From NCBI GenBank assembly GCA_037954325.1, contig JBBMNZ010000027.1, forward strand, positions 4,753,501 to 4,817,500: 64,000 nt of DNA. The letters are read 5' to 3'. The stretch is from Fistularia commersonii (Eukaryota > Chordata > Actinopteri > Syngnathiformes > Fistulariidae). The notes beneath the pieces were generated by a model. The model made no database searches. It was given only the letters and a program-made list of their open reading frames with translations, and was not told the origin of the DNA. Each line of letters opens with the position of its first letter. Position 1 is the first letter of the stretch. This document shows, one piece after another, positions 46,721-61,986 of the stretch. The translations under genes and the position numbers were made by a program.

Positions 46721-48958
46721 GAGCAACAGGGGAGTGTGGTGAGGCCTATTCACAGATGTAGTGGTAATAGGCAGGGGGAGCCAGGATGTGTCTGAGCCAC
46801 TGACCTGCCCATTAGCTCTCTCCACTCCGCTAAGCCCTCACATCGATCACCCAGCCGCACATCATTGATTTGGAAAACCAGGCATGAGCGCACTACTTAG
46901 ACATACCCTCCGTCTTGTATGCTCCTCAGTATAACCGTGTGTGTGCGTATGTGTGTATCTGGGAGCCTTTTTTTGTCTTCATATGCACTAACTTGTGTGT
47001 TTTATCTTTATAAATGTTAGGTAGACCCTTGTGTATTGAGTGATCATGCACATACACAGACACCCTTCATTACATATACAAAAGGGTCAAGGATTTAAAA
47101 GCCAGTAGTTATATCATTCTCCTATTATTCAAATGTATTCCACCTCTCCACCTCTCTGCTGTGACAAAATTAACAATGTACACTCCTCTTAGCCATGTTG
47201 GCAACAGCTAATTGTTAGCTGTCAGCGTGAATGTTCAGAGCACACGGGCGCTCTTAACCCTCTCGGAGCTTCTGCCTGTGCACATATGCACCTCCAAAAA
47301 TTGACAAACACAAAAACGCTATTCACTATAAAGTCTGCTCTAAATGTAGCAGTTCATTAAGAGTTGAATTTCTAATGACAACATCTAAGGTGCTAATTAG
47401 ATCAAATTGCTCCCACCTCAGTCTCTTTGTAGAGATAAAGCTACACTGGCTCCTCTGCTCAATAAAGCAAGTATAGAGAGGCACCTGACTAGTCATTTTA
47501 CCTTCTGACAAAGAGGGAAAGGAAGAAGAATAGAGAGAAATAGCACAAAGGGAGGCTACAGAATTGCTGTTTTACTGTCATGTGAACGGGGGCCAGGTGA
47601 TAAATAGAAAATGATGCAGCAAGAGTGAGATGCAGATAACAGAACAAGGGTGCAAACAGGCGCAGAGGCAACGAGAGAGATGTAGAGCAGTACACATTGA
47701 GAGAATAAGAAGGGAAATAACAACCAACAGATCTGATGTTTGTTTGCGTAGAGAGGGAGAAATGAACCTGTGTTTAAGATGTTTTTACATCCTGTAAACG
47801 TGCATGGGAACATTTGCTGTAACAGTGCTACCGCATAGCAAAACAGTTGTTCGAAGGAGGAGATGGCTTTCTGAGACTTCTTCGTAATATTCTCGATTAA
47901 ATCAAGTTTTTCGTGGGAAGACTATTTTGGAAAGCCGTAATATGTCTAATTTCAGTATATAATGAATTAAAGACAGTATGCAGATTGGGAGTTTTGAAAA
48001 TGAGTGTTGACCAAAATCCTAAATTATAGAAACAACTCATCTAGGGACTCATGTACCTTTATGAAATACCTAATTATAAAACCCATGTAAACCTAGTTCA
48101 TACATAACCTCCCTCCAAAGACTAACTCCCATGACTTACAAATTCACACATGCGTGTGTACCCATTCACATGCATACACACACACTTCCTTTTAACTCAT
48201 GGGCACAGGAATGATGATGGCCAACCAAGTTATTTATCTAGTAATGCATTACCCCATAGCAGGTGGGCAATGTAAATCTCAACTAACCCACAGTGAAAAC
48301 ATGTAATAAACACATGTGGCTATTTTCAGTAGAATTTCTCTGCTTTATCACTATGGTACAAAATATATATCATGTTATGTAGAGTGGTAAATGTACAGGA
48401 AATTGATTAAGAGAGGGTGAGAGAGAAGTAGCAGCAGTCACTGTGAGTTCAAGCCCATGCTAATAAGGTAATTGCATTGATTTCCATTTAGCTGCTCTCT
48501 CTGATGTTATTTACAGCATTTAGCCCAATAAACAAGGCCTTTCTCTCTTCTCTCAGCTTGCTTTTAACCAGCCGTGACACATTATCAACCTCTTTTGCTG
48601 TAGCCCCTGCCCCCTCCTTCTCTCTTTTTTCAAAACTGCCAAAACAGCCAAATACATTATTTGGCCATTAATAGCAATCTTGGTAACACATTGCTCCACC
48701 CCTCTCACTCCTAATTAGTTCCAGTGTAGCAAACCCTCCCACCCTCTCCTCCTATCTGCACCTCACGGCACCAACACTGAGCTGCCCTATAAGTCAAGGT
48801 AGACAGGGATGCAGTTGAGTGTCGTGGGCTGATGGTGGTGGGAGGACTTTGTTTAGATGGAACAAATGCCAAGAGCTTAGAAGCTTCAAGCTAAATTGTG
48901 ATCAGCCCAGGTGGTATGAATCTATACAGACAGGCTCCTCATAGCAAAGATTTGCTTA

Positions 48959-48960
<2 letters not shown>

Positions 48961-48991
<31 letters not shown>
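48961..48991. repeat. poly-T tract
   Basis: 31 consecutive T. Read on the minus strand it is a poly-A that could be a retrotransposon tail, but no recognisable element body adjoins it. Confidence 0.9.
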
Positions 48992-48995
<4 letters not shown>

Positions 48996-51900
48996 AAGGT
49001 TGTGACCATGTAAGGTGCATCTGTTAACCTGAGGTACATTGCCTTTTTGGAACCCATGTTTTAGTTCCAGCCATGTAAATATTGGTGGAAAATACTTTGA
49101 AAGGTGAAGGTGCTCTAAATTAAATTTACATTTAACCACTTAATTTGGCACTTTCATCCAAAACAAATCACAAGACAACAGTAAAGCTTCAGCAAAGAAG
49201 CATAGATTGTGGTAAACACATTACATAATTGAAGACAGCAGATGTATTTCAAAAAGTAGACTTGAGACAAGCACTTATTCCAGGTTGTTATATGCAAAAA
49301 ATGCATAATCAAAAGGAAAATAAAAGGCTAACTTGGTAAAAAATAAGTCGAATAGGGTACTTTTTACATTGCACAGGATTCGTATTATAAGATGACTAAT
49401 TGAGGTGAGTTTAAAGAGCCTCAAGTAACTCTGCAGGCAAGCATTAAGACTTGAATTTAAGTGTGAGTCAATGTGCAACTTTTGACATGGACCTTTTAAG
49501 ACTGACCAAAACCATGAATCATATTTCTGATAATCTTAAAGACATTTCCAATCAAAGTTGGAAGAAAAGCATTTTAGTAGTTAAAGATAAAAATAACAAT
49601 GGTGTGTGCCAAGAGTAGTATTTTATACTAAGTGATATATGGATTTATTTTTGAGGAATGCAACATGCATTTGTACTGTATTTCTTATCTAAAGCTGTCA
49701 GGTAAGTGTCACCATTCTAGTAGTATTTCTCATTCAACAACGGAAACACAGTCAGGGTTGCAAGAGAGCACAAAACTACCCGTACAGCAAAAACGTTCCC
49801 ACATTGTTGTGATATGACAATTAACAAGTTGAAAACCCAATAAGTCTTAGGAATTACGATCTTGTCTGCTTTTGACCTCTCGCTAATGTCTCAAAACAAA
49901 AGACTATATTAGACAGAGGGAGTACGGCACTTATTAGCATGCAGCGGACGAAGTGTTGCATTAGTGCTACATTAATGTGGTGGTCACGTCCAGGACGCAG
50001 CCAGACTGCATCAAGCTCATCATCACTCTTCTGCTCACATGAAGGACTCTGCCAAGATCTGCAACCTACCGTATTACTTGAAAAGCAACAGGAGATGTTG
50101 TTTTGAGGCTCCAAAGCGGCTGTGTTAGGAGTAAGACGTGAGGGGCCGTGCCTTACGCTAACCACAAAAATGTTTAGTTGGTTCATGGGGAACATATACT
50201 GTAAGGTCTCTCTTCTGATCTGTTCTTTGATATTGCTCATTCCTTTCACATTTGGGGGCTTTTTAACATACATAACACCCTGGTATTCAGCACACAACAG
50301 TATACTCCTTGCCAATATGGTTTGGGTTTGATACTCTCTGTGAGAGCTAAATTTGATAAGGAGAAACTCCATGAATCCCCACATGAGAAATTTACAGTAA
50401 CTGCATCTTGCAAGCAGGAGAAAAAGCACGTACGCAGTTTAAAATTATATTTCAAAAAATTACTATATATGTACTTCAAGCCTGTGGCTGTGAAGCTGGT
50501 ATCATTCTGCACACAGAGCCTCCAGGTAAGTGTATCTCCTTTGATAAAGAGCTTGCCATTTTCATATAGCAGGGTGAAAGTATGTCATGATTATCCACTG
50601 AATATGTTCTTTGAGTGCGTTAATGATTTCTTTCTTTTGCTACATTTTCAGTTTTCGCAAGAAAGGCTGAGGCACATGTAATAAATCCCAAAGAACTGGT
50701 GATTTAACTTCTGTTTTCTGTCTTCTAAGTCCTATATTGTTTCATTTAAATGATGCAACTGCCATAGAAATCTGGCAGTTTTCTTTCATTCAGTGGTGAA
50801 TGTAAACGTTTGGCTGTTAAATAACGCTGATTAAAAAGCTTTAGTTATCAATGGCATTGTGTGTTGGGCTCAAAAAAATGAAGAAAAAAAAAGAAAAATA
50901 AGGACAACTGACCTCCACTCTTTACCTACCACCATGATACTTTGATACACAATATAAACAGCCATGAATAAGGCGTGGATGAGGCTTTATACCCAAAACA
51001 CACAAACATAGAAAAGCATATGTTTCAAAGCTTTGAAAGAAGCTCTCATCTCCCCACTAAGCAAGCAGAGATAGGAGGGGAGGGTGAGGAGAAAATGAAA
51101 GGATTTAGGTTTCATCTGCGGATGAAAAATGCATCTCCTCCTCCCCATTAGCATAGATTCCCCTGCTTCCCTTTACTTCTAATTGCCAATTCAGCCTTCT
51201 TTTCAGTTCTTTCAGGCTACACCAGCAACACCCACTGACTTTGGACAATCCGGTTCCTCAAGACTGATACATTAAGTGTTTGATAACAATATTTACATTC
51301 CAAAGTAGCATAAGCTATAGTTATGAACATTAGAAACACATTTTTTTAAGCCAAGCATATACTTCTCACATCTCCGACACACTTTCACTGCATGCAGATG
51401 GTGTGTGTTTAAAGCCAGCAGGGCAGCAATGTGCATGTCATTGCATGGCTCAGCTTTTCATATCCATATCTGTGATATGTGTGTAAGCCTGTGAGTGTGT
51501 GTTTCTGTGAGTGCTAAGGGTCTCACCTGAGGGACAAGAAATTAACACAAGCAAATTTTACTGCATTCATTTTTATTTTGCTGTAACAAGACCATCTGCT
51601 AACCATCCTGCTCAACACAGAATAAAAAAAGACAAGAAGGCAGCGCTAAAATCACTCCCACTGCCCCTTACTCCTTCTCTCTCCCTTTCATTTTCTCTCT
51701 CCCTCTCTTTCTCTCTCTTTCCCCACCCCTTCAACCCACTCTGCAACGCAGTGAGGGGCAGAGATAACACCTCAAGGCTACGGTATTGCTGCCAGCCTCT
51801 AAACCTCTCTGTCTCCCTCTGCCTTGCTCTCTGTGGTTTTCTTGATGAAAGAGGGGAGGCAGATCACAGCAAAACATGTCAGCCCAGAAACTGACATCCA

Positions 51901-54900
51901 CAGCCAAGGCTAAAACCAGAGCACATACTCACTGGCCTTTACCATTTACCTATGCACCAGATTGAGAATATCCTCCCCTTAAGAGCCTGTTACCCGTTGC
52001 ATATTAATACAGGCATGAAAAATGAAGAATATATCACGGTGCTAATGACCCAACAAAAATGATTTTAGTACATGAGTAAAAATGATTAAAGATGCTTTGC
52101 ATCTGCATGAAACACGAAGGTGCGGATATATTTCTGGGTGCATACGTGTTTGGATACAGATGGGCTCCAGTGGGTTGTCACAAACCCTCTCTGACAGCGA
52201 CTTAACGAGGGCACTGGCCTTTAGCTCCTGCATCTGTGTCGGTGTTGAGCAGCCAAAAAACAAACACAGATTTTGTCAAGGTTTAAACATACATAATAAA
52301 AATATCCATGCAAACCAGTGATGAATTTAAATTGTCATCAATTAGTAACAGCTGACACGGGAAGAAACCAGCCTGAGAGCTTTCCCCGCCCCATGGAGGA
52401 CTATGCACCACCTGGTAATGAATGGAAGTGTTTTGTTAAGTACAAATAATGACAGAAAAACACTGAGAGAAATATGCCAATATAATTGGCAGCTATTTAC
52501 AGCAAAACAACTTGGTCCGCCGGGGGCCCGTGCTTTATTTACCAAGTGGACAGTTTGAATCCTGTCCCGATTGTCCGAGCTGTTTGTGTTCATCAACCAG
52601 GTCGTTGAGTGCGAGTTAGGGTAGATATTTATCTGCCAATTCATCTGAAGCACCTGCTTGCTCTACGCCAGTGGTGCCAAAGATAACCATAAGTTCAGAA
52701 TTTGGATTAGCTAATGCAGCTGGCTCTCTAAGTCAATAGTGTTGAGGATTAAGTAAGCATATCTGCATGCATCAGCATGTATATATGAATATTAGTGTCA
52801 CCGCTGGAAGTCTGCTAGAGGGCAAAGTTGTACAGGACACTTTCATCATCATTAATATCCAGAATCACCCAAGACTATTTGCAACAGCTGAAATTGTGAT
52901 TCATAGCCATCCCAATATCTCCATCTCTCCCCACCCCACATGACTCTCCCTGCTCTCCCCTTTCATCTTGGCAGAGCTTCGTCCAGTCGGCAGGTGCATG
53001 CTCCAGTGGCGGCCAAAGTGCCAACCTGCCCTCCATATGCTCGCCTCCGCATTGCCAGCTTACCCCTGCCACTCCCCACCAGGATTCAGCTGGCCAGTCC
53101 TCCCCAAATCTGTTCCTGTTCCATGCCACTCAACTCATCGGTATCAACCCCCTAGTCTTTCTTTCCCACAGGACCCCCCCCACCCCATACCGCTCCCGTG
53201 CTAATTCTTCATCTACTCTACATGAGGTGGTGATACACAAAACCCTCATCTTTGTCTGTTTTTTTTTTTGGTATGCTCGAGCCTCTCCTTTCTGCCCTTT
53301 TCTCACCTAAACTCTGCGGTCTCCTGACCTTCATCTGCTGCTCGCCACCCTCCTAAGCATCCCCCAGCTCTTTTCTGAAACATCCCTTGACATGATTCAG
53401 AGAGACCGGAGCAGACACTCACGGAGCCAGGAGCCAGGCCACATCAATCAGCACTGGAGTGCAGGACGACTGCGTGTCAGATCGATGCATCATCCTTCAA
53501 CTGGTTGTACTCAGGGATTTATGGGGGGCTCCCGCTCCAAGATCTGTGGTGAAGAGCATTTTTTAAGCTAAAAAGTTCCTATTGTCTCTCACCCTAAGTC
53601 ATCTACACAGAGTGTACGTGCCCGAGAGGCAGTATGTGTGTACGTGTATTTGTGTGCCCACTCAGTCGGAGTCACTGATACAACCTTGTCTGACCTTTCA
53701 GTGTGCACATTTTTTCCTCGGGGTGTGTGAAACAACCCCAATCAAGGCTGCTCTGACACTGTGCAACCAAATAGAAACAAGTAAACATAAACACACAAAC
53801 ATAGCACCCACAGGGGATAGGTATCAACCGAGCCTCGGCCATCTTTTTTCCATTTAAAAAAAGTATTTTCTTAAGCACATATTTCACAAATGCGTAGACA
53901 AAGACGAGATTTATATGCTCGAATATCCGCTGCGGCTATTTGTTTTGCGGTTGCTGTAAAGCTTCCATAAACACAAAGTGATGGAGCTGTAATCCTGTGC
54001 CCTCTTCTCATTACTCCCCCTGCAGAAGTCATCTGACCGGCCCTGAGCCATCTATCCAGGCCACAACCATCATCTATCATCCATCATCGAGTTCCTTCCT
54101 GTCTCTCCGTCTCACACTGATTCAGTCACTTATACAGACACACAGATACAGTGTATGACATTAATTTTAATAGGATGTTTTGGACCCAGTCACTGATCAC
54201 TCACCCCACGCCAATTGACTGTCTGAGGGAGACTAACGGGGGAGGGTGGGTGAGAAGGGATATGAAGGGGGGCATGGTAAAGAGATAGGAAGCAAGGAGG
54301 TAAAAGAGAGTAAGAGGCAGAGAGACATTGCCTGGAGTCACCTTCAGTCTTTAACAGGATGTGATGAGCTCTTGCCATTTTCTTAATCTGTCTCCCATGA
54401 TCCATTTCTATTTCCTGTGTGCCAAGAGGCTGGAGGCTCAGCACCAACTGGCCCCACACAAATAAGTACACTCACATGCGTGCACAACCCACAGAGCGAG
54501 TGACTCTACAAATAAAGTGGTGTGCTGGGGTTATCCATTCATTACAGCATTGGCCAGAGTGTGGTCTCTGACCAACTGCTCTCACACTTTGTGTTCATGA
54601 TAACACACAACCCAGGGCCTGAAGCTCATTCGGGACAGTTGCGCTTCCTGCTGATACCTGGCTTACATCCGACTTTTATTCCGACACACACGCGACGAAC
54701 AGAAAGAAGCCCCTGGCAATACAGGCATTCACAATCTCATCTTCAGCCATGTGGTTTCTTCCATGAACTCTGGAGTTCATGCACAGGTAACAAGGAAGAT
54801 CTCCACGACTGCACATCAAGCTAGACCAGAAGAGAAACATCTGAACAAGCCAGACGCCTACTCATCTTACAACGAGGTGAAATTGTACCATATCTAATTC

Positions 54901-56367
54901 CATTACTCCTTTGAGAGAAGACCAAGTGGTGGTAGCTCTATGATTGAAGAAAAGTGCATCACAGATTGAACAAGGAAAAGGGCACTGAAAATGTTCTTGT
55001 TTTGTACCGGGTTGGTTTAATAGCTAAGCTCAGTCGCAATGACTAATGATGGGAGCCCTGTCGGCTTAAGAATCCCCCCTACCCACTCACAACAAGAAAC
55101 ATGCACAAAGATAGACACGAAATACACAACATTTCAGAATAGAAAAAAATACAGCTTCCAAATCCCTATTACCCTCTCTTTGGGTGGTACACTTCTCTGT
55201 TTCCCCTCCTTTTCCTCGTAAATCTTTGCCTTCTAATTACCCTGGAAGTGAAGAAGGATTAGCATACTCTTACTGCTAACCTCATTTATCTCTTTTTTTT
55301 GAGTTTTTTTCTTTACTTATACGTCTAGTGATTTATGTGTCCTAAAAAGGGCAGAGATCATTGAAGATCAAGCACATTTGTCAGTTTTCAAGCGCACGAG
55401 TGTGTGTGGGGGGGTGTGGGGGTGTGTATGTGTGTGTCGGGGATCGTGTGTTGGTGAAGATGTCGGTGTTTATTAAAACACTTCTGTATGAGCCTGTCAT
55501 TGGTTGGATAAACAGCAAAGCCTGCTAGTTTGGGCAGCAGTTGCACTAGCAGGAAGGAATTGGATAATGTTACTGAGCCCTGGTTAACCTGCATAAGAGG
55601 GACATCTGGCATCAGATGCCGACCATCATCTCATTCTCCACCACTGACTGGGTTGGTCGGCATAACCATCACATTGGCATTTTGAAACACACCTGTGATT
55701 ACAGTGTAACAATCAAAGCAAATTCAGATTTCAAGTATCAAGTCTGTAGAAGAAAAAAACCTAATTTTTCCTAAAACATCAGCAAAACAAAACGCACGTG
55801 GATTCAATTGATTATTTACACAGAAACTCAGTATGCATGCTCATTATAAAGACCTTGGCCTTCATGTTCTTGTAATTAATTGCCTTACATATTTGCATAT
55901 AAAAACACTGATTCAAAAATTGCCCCACAACGAGTACCTGGTCAGTGTAGAAAGAGTTTGCAGGACTCAGTTCTGACCTTCAAGACTTGTTACTCACATG
56001 ATACCAAGGTTGATGGAGCTTCGACATACATTCTATCAGAGTCCCTTAAGCTGGAACAAAATCCACCAACTCAGCTGTGACGGTATTCATCTTCAACTGA
56101 ATATAATCTCATTTTTATGTTATTTAATTGTGTTTCCTTTGAGGTCAAGCACAATAACTAATTTTGGCGATGGCTTTCTTTCATGCATCTGCAACTGTTG
56201 TAATAACAGACATTATCAGATGTAAAAGTGTGTAGCATTATCTCGGTACAATCTTTCCAACAGAAATTATATTTTGGTTTGTTTTGATTTGTTGTTTCAG
56301 TTGCCTCTGCAAAATTAGATATTCATCTTTTTTTGAAATCAAATCAATCACTTTCTCATTAATATTT

Positions 56368-56374
<7 letters not shown>

Positions 56375-56437
<63 letters not shown>
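56375..56437. repeat. compound (CA)n(TA)n
   Basis: About 17 CA units pass directly into about 14 TA units. Confidence 0.96.
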
Positions 56438-56439
<2 letters not shown>

Positions 56440-56552
56440 AAAGTATATAATCCTATAATTTGAGATCACTGAACTGTACCGTTATGCACTGTTGAGTGCA
56501 TAAAGAGAAAATAATACTGAATGCATGAGTATGCACAGTACATATCTTTGTG

Positions 56553-56672
<120 letters not shown>

Positions 56673-58603
56673 ACCCACAAAGCCATCAGATGCAGGGTTT
56701 AATTGAAATTCTTTGTAGTCTAATTTGATTAGTTAAGTCAAAGGAAGACGACGGCAATTAGAGCTTGATTATTTCTGCTGTTGGAATACTATTTTAGTAG
56801 AAAAGGGACAATGTACACAGAGGCCCAAACATACAGAAACACTCTTTTAATCCCAGAATACATTTCAGACAAAATGCGGATAGTTGTTGCATCCCGAAAT
56901 AGGTTCATTTAAATTCATACAGAATAATGCACAAGACCATGGGTGGCTGTATGTCAAGAAAGTTGACCTCTTTGATAACTCCTGTGATATTCTTACACAC
57001 AACTGAGAGTGAACAATTTAGCCACCCACTGCTTCTATGGGCATGCGTGTGCCCTTTTTTAATCCCAAATTGATCAGGCCAAAATGTTTACAGCACGAAA
57101 CACGGGGTATTGTGTTTCCCTGCTGCTGAATTGACAAGACATCCAAAAGCAAGAGACAGACAGAGAAAACTGTCCACAGATCGCCTACAACCTGTGAGTG
57201 TAAATATATCTGTAATTTAGTGTTTTCCACTGTCCAGGGGAGTCACTGTTCTTCCTGATAAAAAAGGCTAGCTTGTTATGGTGCTCGACTGAACTACTGG
57301 TGTTGTTTCAAGGCCAAGCCTGTCTGTAAGTGCCTTTCCCGACGTGTTGCACTGAAATGTACCTGTCCCCGTCTGAGGGGACATGCCAACCCAGCGCTAG
57401 GCAACCATATAAGATCCGTGGCCATCTTGCCATGTGCAAATCAAGCCAAGCCCAGATTTCCAGGCTTATTCCTGACAGCTTATGAATTAGATCCACCACC
57501 TCTGCCAACCGTGACATCAGCATTGACTGTACACCTCTGCGGCCTTCCCACAACAATGTTAAAGGGACAGAGTGGGAGAACAACCATCTTTTAATCAGTG
57601 AATTATCCATTTAATCCAATAATATCTTGTCTCTGAACTCAGGTGTACTTAGTGAAAACTGAACAATTCCTTTGTAAATGTTGATTCAAGTCTATTAGGT
57701 ATAAAATAAAATTAGAAACAAGCTGAACACACACACAATGTGTTTTAGAAGGATAATGCATTAAAAAAGATTTGTTATACTCATTACCTCTGATTCAATG
57801 GATGCTAGCATGTGGTGCCGCCTAGTAGGGCGGCACCAGGACTCTGTTTCTCCTCCAAAAATGTCAACATTTAAGTTTCTGAAACTGTTACTGCAGCTAG
57901 TAAAGTGTGAATATGTGTTCCTGGTACATTCTCAACATGGTTTGCTGCTTGAGTCTAGACCAGACTGGAGGCCACAGGTGTGCTGGGTCAGGGTTTAACA
58001 GCCCTGGGTTTACGAGGAGGCCAACAGGGCAGCCGGTTAAACGCGCTACAGATGACCTTTATGGCCATGACCAGAGCAGTGACACCTGCGGATTGGCATC
58101 GAACAGATGCCACACTAAGAGCGGCAGAGAGCTTTTATAGCAAGAGCAAAGAAAGGGAGAGAGAGCGAGAGTGAGAGAAAGGGTGAGGGAACCAGCAGTC
58201 CATCATTGTTACTGCTTTACTGCTGCAACTGCCATCTAATGACAGAGCTGTCAGAGCCCATGGTGTGGGAGGGATGGAGGGATGGAAGGACCGAGGAGTG
58301 GAAGGGGAGTAAAATAGATAAATGGATACAATGATAGAGTGAACTGGATGATAACAGCACAGTGGGAGGAGGAGAAAGACGATGAGAGAAGGGTGACACT
58401 TGAGTAGATACTGGTATAAAGAGAGCAGTAGATACAGTTGAGAGATTCGTGAAATTGATCAAGGGAGATAGCTTTAGTGAGAAAGAGAGAAAAGGAGCAA
58501 AGGAAAGATCATGCCTAATAATGATTACTCTACAGCAGAGATAATCTTCTAACACAATATAGAATTCTGGCTTCGTCAATGAATGTCTTCTTTTGCCTCT
58601 CAG

Positions 58604-58647
58604 AACACACACACACACACACGCACACACACACACACACACACACA
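58604..58647. repeat. (CA)n microsatellite
   Basis: About 21 CA units with one CG. Confidence 0.95.
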
Positions 58648-61600
58648 TGTAAGTCCATGCACTTTTTACTCCAACATGCTCTCAAGACACTCTACTCCTC
58701 TCAGGTTGCTCTCTGTGAACAAGTTCTCAGTAATCACAAATTATTAGATTGTAGTCTGATCCATGGATAAACACCCAGCATGTCCTGAACCATATCAAAT
58801 ACACTGGTCTGCGTTTGTGAGTGACAGAGTGTGCGAGAGTGTCTACAGAGCATCACAATGTTTTTGATAACTGATTTTCAGAGAGAATAAGAGCCAGCAG
58901 GTCATAATGCAACCATGACAATCAAGATTACATAGTTTCACTGAAGGTGAGTGTCAGTTAAGTCATTTGTTCCCCCATCTTTTTCACATTTCTGAGTCCA
59001 GACCAGACTGGCGGACCAGTTCCAGCTTTGGGTGACTGAATGCATGGAAAATAAATGAAGCTGAAATAAATGCCCTGATTCGTAAATGCATTATTCAATA
59101 GAAGGCATGATTATCTCTCACCGCTGAACAGTTAACTGCAGCCCTTTTTTGTTAACTCCACTTTTAATATATATTTCTTGCCCCTGTGATTTGTGCATAT
59201 TTCACCCTCTGCCGCCTGTCTGTCTGTCTGTCCATCTTTCTTTTACTCCCTCCGTCCCTGCGCTACCCTGGGGCTTCAAGAGCAGGCAGCTTTGGAGGAA
59301 AAAAGTGATAGATAGATCTAAGCACAGCAGTCAACCTCAACTTGAATGCAGGCCCCGCCAATGCAACACACACATACACACACGCGCTCGCAAAAGACAT
59401 GCAGAAAAATTCACACAGGAATCACAAAGGAAAAATACACTTGGATGCATGAGATACTCATACAGCAATTTTTGTCTGGAATCGTCTTGGAGAATGCCAA
59501 GGGTGCTGAGGGTGTATTAAGGGAGGAAGGATGCGGAGCAATGGTTTAAGTGTGGAGGAATTAACGGCCTGAAGAATACAAAAGGAGAAGAGTAAAGGGA
59601 GGAGGAATGACCATGAGCCATCCTCCATTTTGAAGTGGTTGCTCCCTTGCTCCACTGCATTTTTGCTGTGATGTGAATGCAACCCAAGTTCAAGTGCTTC
59701 TCTCCACCTTTATCTCGACACCCTTTGCTGTTATGCTCGCTGAATCAATTTCTTTCTCCACTTTCTCACCTCTCTAACCCTCACACCCCCTAACCCATTC
59801 CTCTTTATTTAACCCAACCTTTTTTGTTGTCAAATAATCATGGAGAACTAGCATGTGTCTGACATGGTCTCCAAGGCAACGGCGGTTAAGATGGGAAGGC
59901 AGGCAGGGGCTCATTCAATGGCTGAATGAAAGAGGGGGAGGGAGAAGAAGCAACCTGCAGTGTTGAGTGTGTGTGCACACACAAATACAACAGAGGACAG
60001 AGAGAGATGCACACACACTCACAACCTTTCCAGCTTTGGCCACTGTCACAACCCAGACCCTTTCTTTCTGCCTCTAATCTGTGTGGCTCTCCTGCTGGGG
60101 GCTAGGTTGCAGTGGGAGGGCTGGGGGGTCACAAGGGGTAATGACACACATGCAGAATAATGGGGAGTGGAGGTGGGTGGGGTGGGGTGGGATAGGGGGG
60201 ATATAGGTACCAAGTAAACCTGAGGAGGAAGAGAAGGATGAGGAGATGGCTGGGTAGGGGGGAGTCAAGGGGAGTTGAGAAAAGGTGAGTCTGCTCATCC
60301 TTCATGCTTTCTTCGCTTATGTTCATCTTATCATTCCGCTCCCCTGTGCTTTGTGGATTTTGATCTATCCCTCTTGGTTAAAAGGGAACAGTCAGGGGCT
60401 CTGTGAGGAGTCCCGCTTCCCTGGATATGATTCTGGCTCGCTCACATCACAGGATGCTTGGTTTTGTTTTTTATTTCTCTCAGACAGGGAGTTCTTTTGG
60501 CCTTTAACAGCTGAGTTTTGAAAGCCACTGCCTAACAATTCAAGGAAGACATAATAAAGATCTGAGTCTCAGTGAAGTAGGAGTTCGGAGCAGAAAACAG
60601 CAGCTAAAAGAAACGTTTGCACTGAACATTTAATTTCAAGCTAACCTTTCTGGGATTGATTAACTTCATATGCAGTTGGTTTTTTATATTTTATTTATCT
60701 CTTGTAACCTGCGGGTCAAAAACCCTCCTGAAAACATCAATGCTCTTTCTTGCAGAGACTCTGACTCAAATAACACAAACGTGAACTTCAAATAAGGTCC
60801 ACATTCTATACTATGCATAAGCTTCATATTTTAGGGAAAGGTGATCAAATGTCAAATTTAGAAATAATTATACTTGCAGATAATGCTAAGCCTGCTGGCA
60901 CAGTATGACAGCTGTCCAAAGATGAATATAACACTTCCCCGTGTAATGCAATCGGGTGGCTGGCTGTTTAGCTGACAGGTAAAGGGTTGACCATGGATTG
61001 CAACTGAAAAGTGTTGCTGGAGCTTCAATCACACAGCTGCCATCTAAAGCCCATCAATAATTTATCTTTTCTTCGTGTGCCCACTTCCATAGACTGAAGA
61101 GTGTGACACGGATTGGAAACAAAAGCCATTAAACCAGAAGATGAGGATTGAGTATATACTGTGTGCATTCATATTCCATAAATACAAATATTGTCAGGTG
61201 AAACAGGAAGATAAATATCCATGTAAATATGAAGCAAACAACACATGAGTGAATGCTGCACAAAGACAGAGATGTATTGCGTTCACATTCCCCTTCTCTC
61301 TCTCTCTCTCGCTCTCGCTCTCCCTGCCTCACTTGGTTATCCTCTCCACAATCAGTGCCCAGTGAGCCGTGAGACGCACTTAAGCGCCGACCGGCGCTAG
61401 CCCCATGCCTCCCTCGTACTCACACTTTCTCACAGACACAAATCAACCACGCACACAAGCACACACACACAAACACATGCACGCGGACCCGTGCATGCAT
61501 GTGCGTGCGCATACACCCATGTCTGTGCATGCACAATGAGAGAGGGGACACGCAGATGCACACACGGATATAAGTGGACTAATCACGATGACTGCATCAT

Positions 61601-61949
61601 GCATTTGCATCTTCTTTGTGTTTATTGCGTTGTTGTTTTGAATACAACACACGCCGCCACTTATCGTGGCTATTTACCTGTCGGCTGAGACCTCAGCAAA
61701 ACAGAGTGAGGGCGGCTGATGTCAGATAGCATTACCAGCCTTGGATCTCAGTTTGCCACCTCAGGACCAGCAGCACAAAGACAAACTTCTCCTTAAATGT
61801 AGTCCTGAGCTGACCTCTTATGTACCTTCTCAAGGCACATGAAGACATCGGAATTGACACAATGTGCGTTTGTTATACTAAAACAGATATTTGCACAAAA
61901 AAAAAAAGCACCAAAATACATATAACCAACACATTTCTCTTTATCTTAC

Positions 61950-61986
61950 CTGGCAAGTAGTACAGCGGTGCCTTTAGTCCAAACAT
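61950..61986 (-). CDS. gse1: gse1 exon 1 coding part (MFGLK start)
   Basis: The 37 coding bases encode MFGLKAPLYYLP plus the first base of a Gly codon, ending at donor CCAG|GTAAGAT. Splicing to exon 2 gives YYLPG-MSHEPKS in frame. I recall vertebrate GSE1 isoforms with a nearly identical MFGLKxPLYYLPG start, which supports the call. The ATG has A at -3. The frame stays open upstream but without another in-frame ATG for at least 30 codons, so this ATG is the best start. A short upstream ORF overlaps it. Confidence 0.75.

Noticed and set aside
49854..50429. 191-codon open frame on the minus strand
   Set aside because: It is the longest frame in the window, but one of this length is not unexpected by chance in 64 kb. 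No domain, splice context or familiar sequence supports it.
52940..53204. GC-rich plus-strand frames near 53 kb
   Set aside because: Two frames are open together and the opposite strand is open too, as expected from local base composition.
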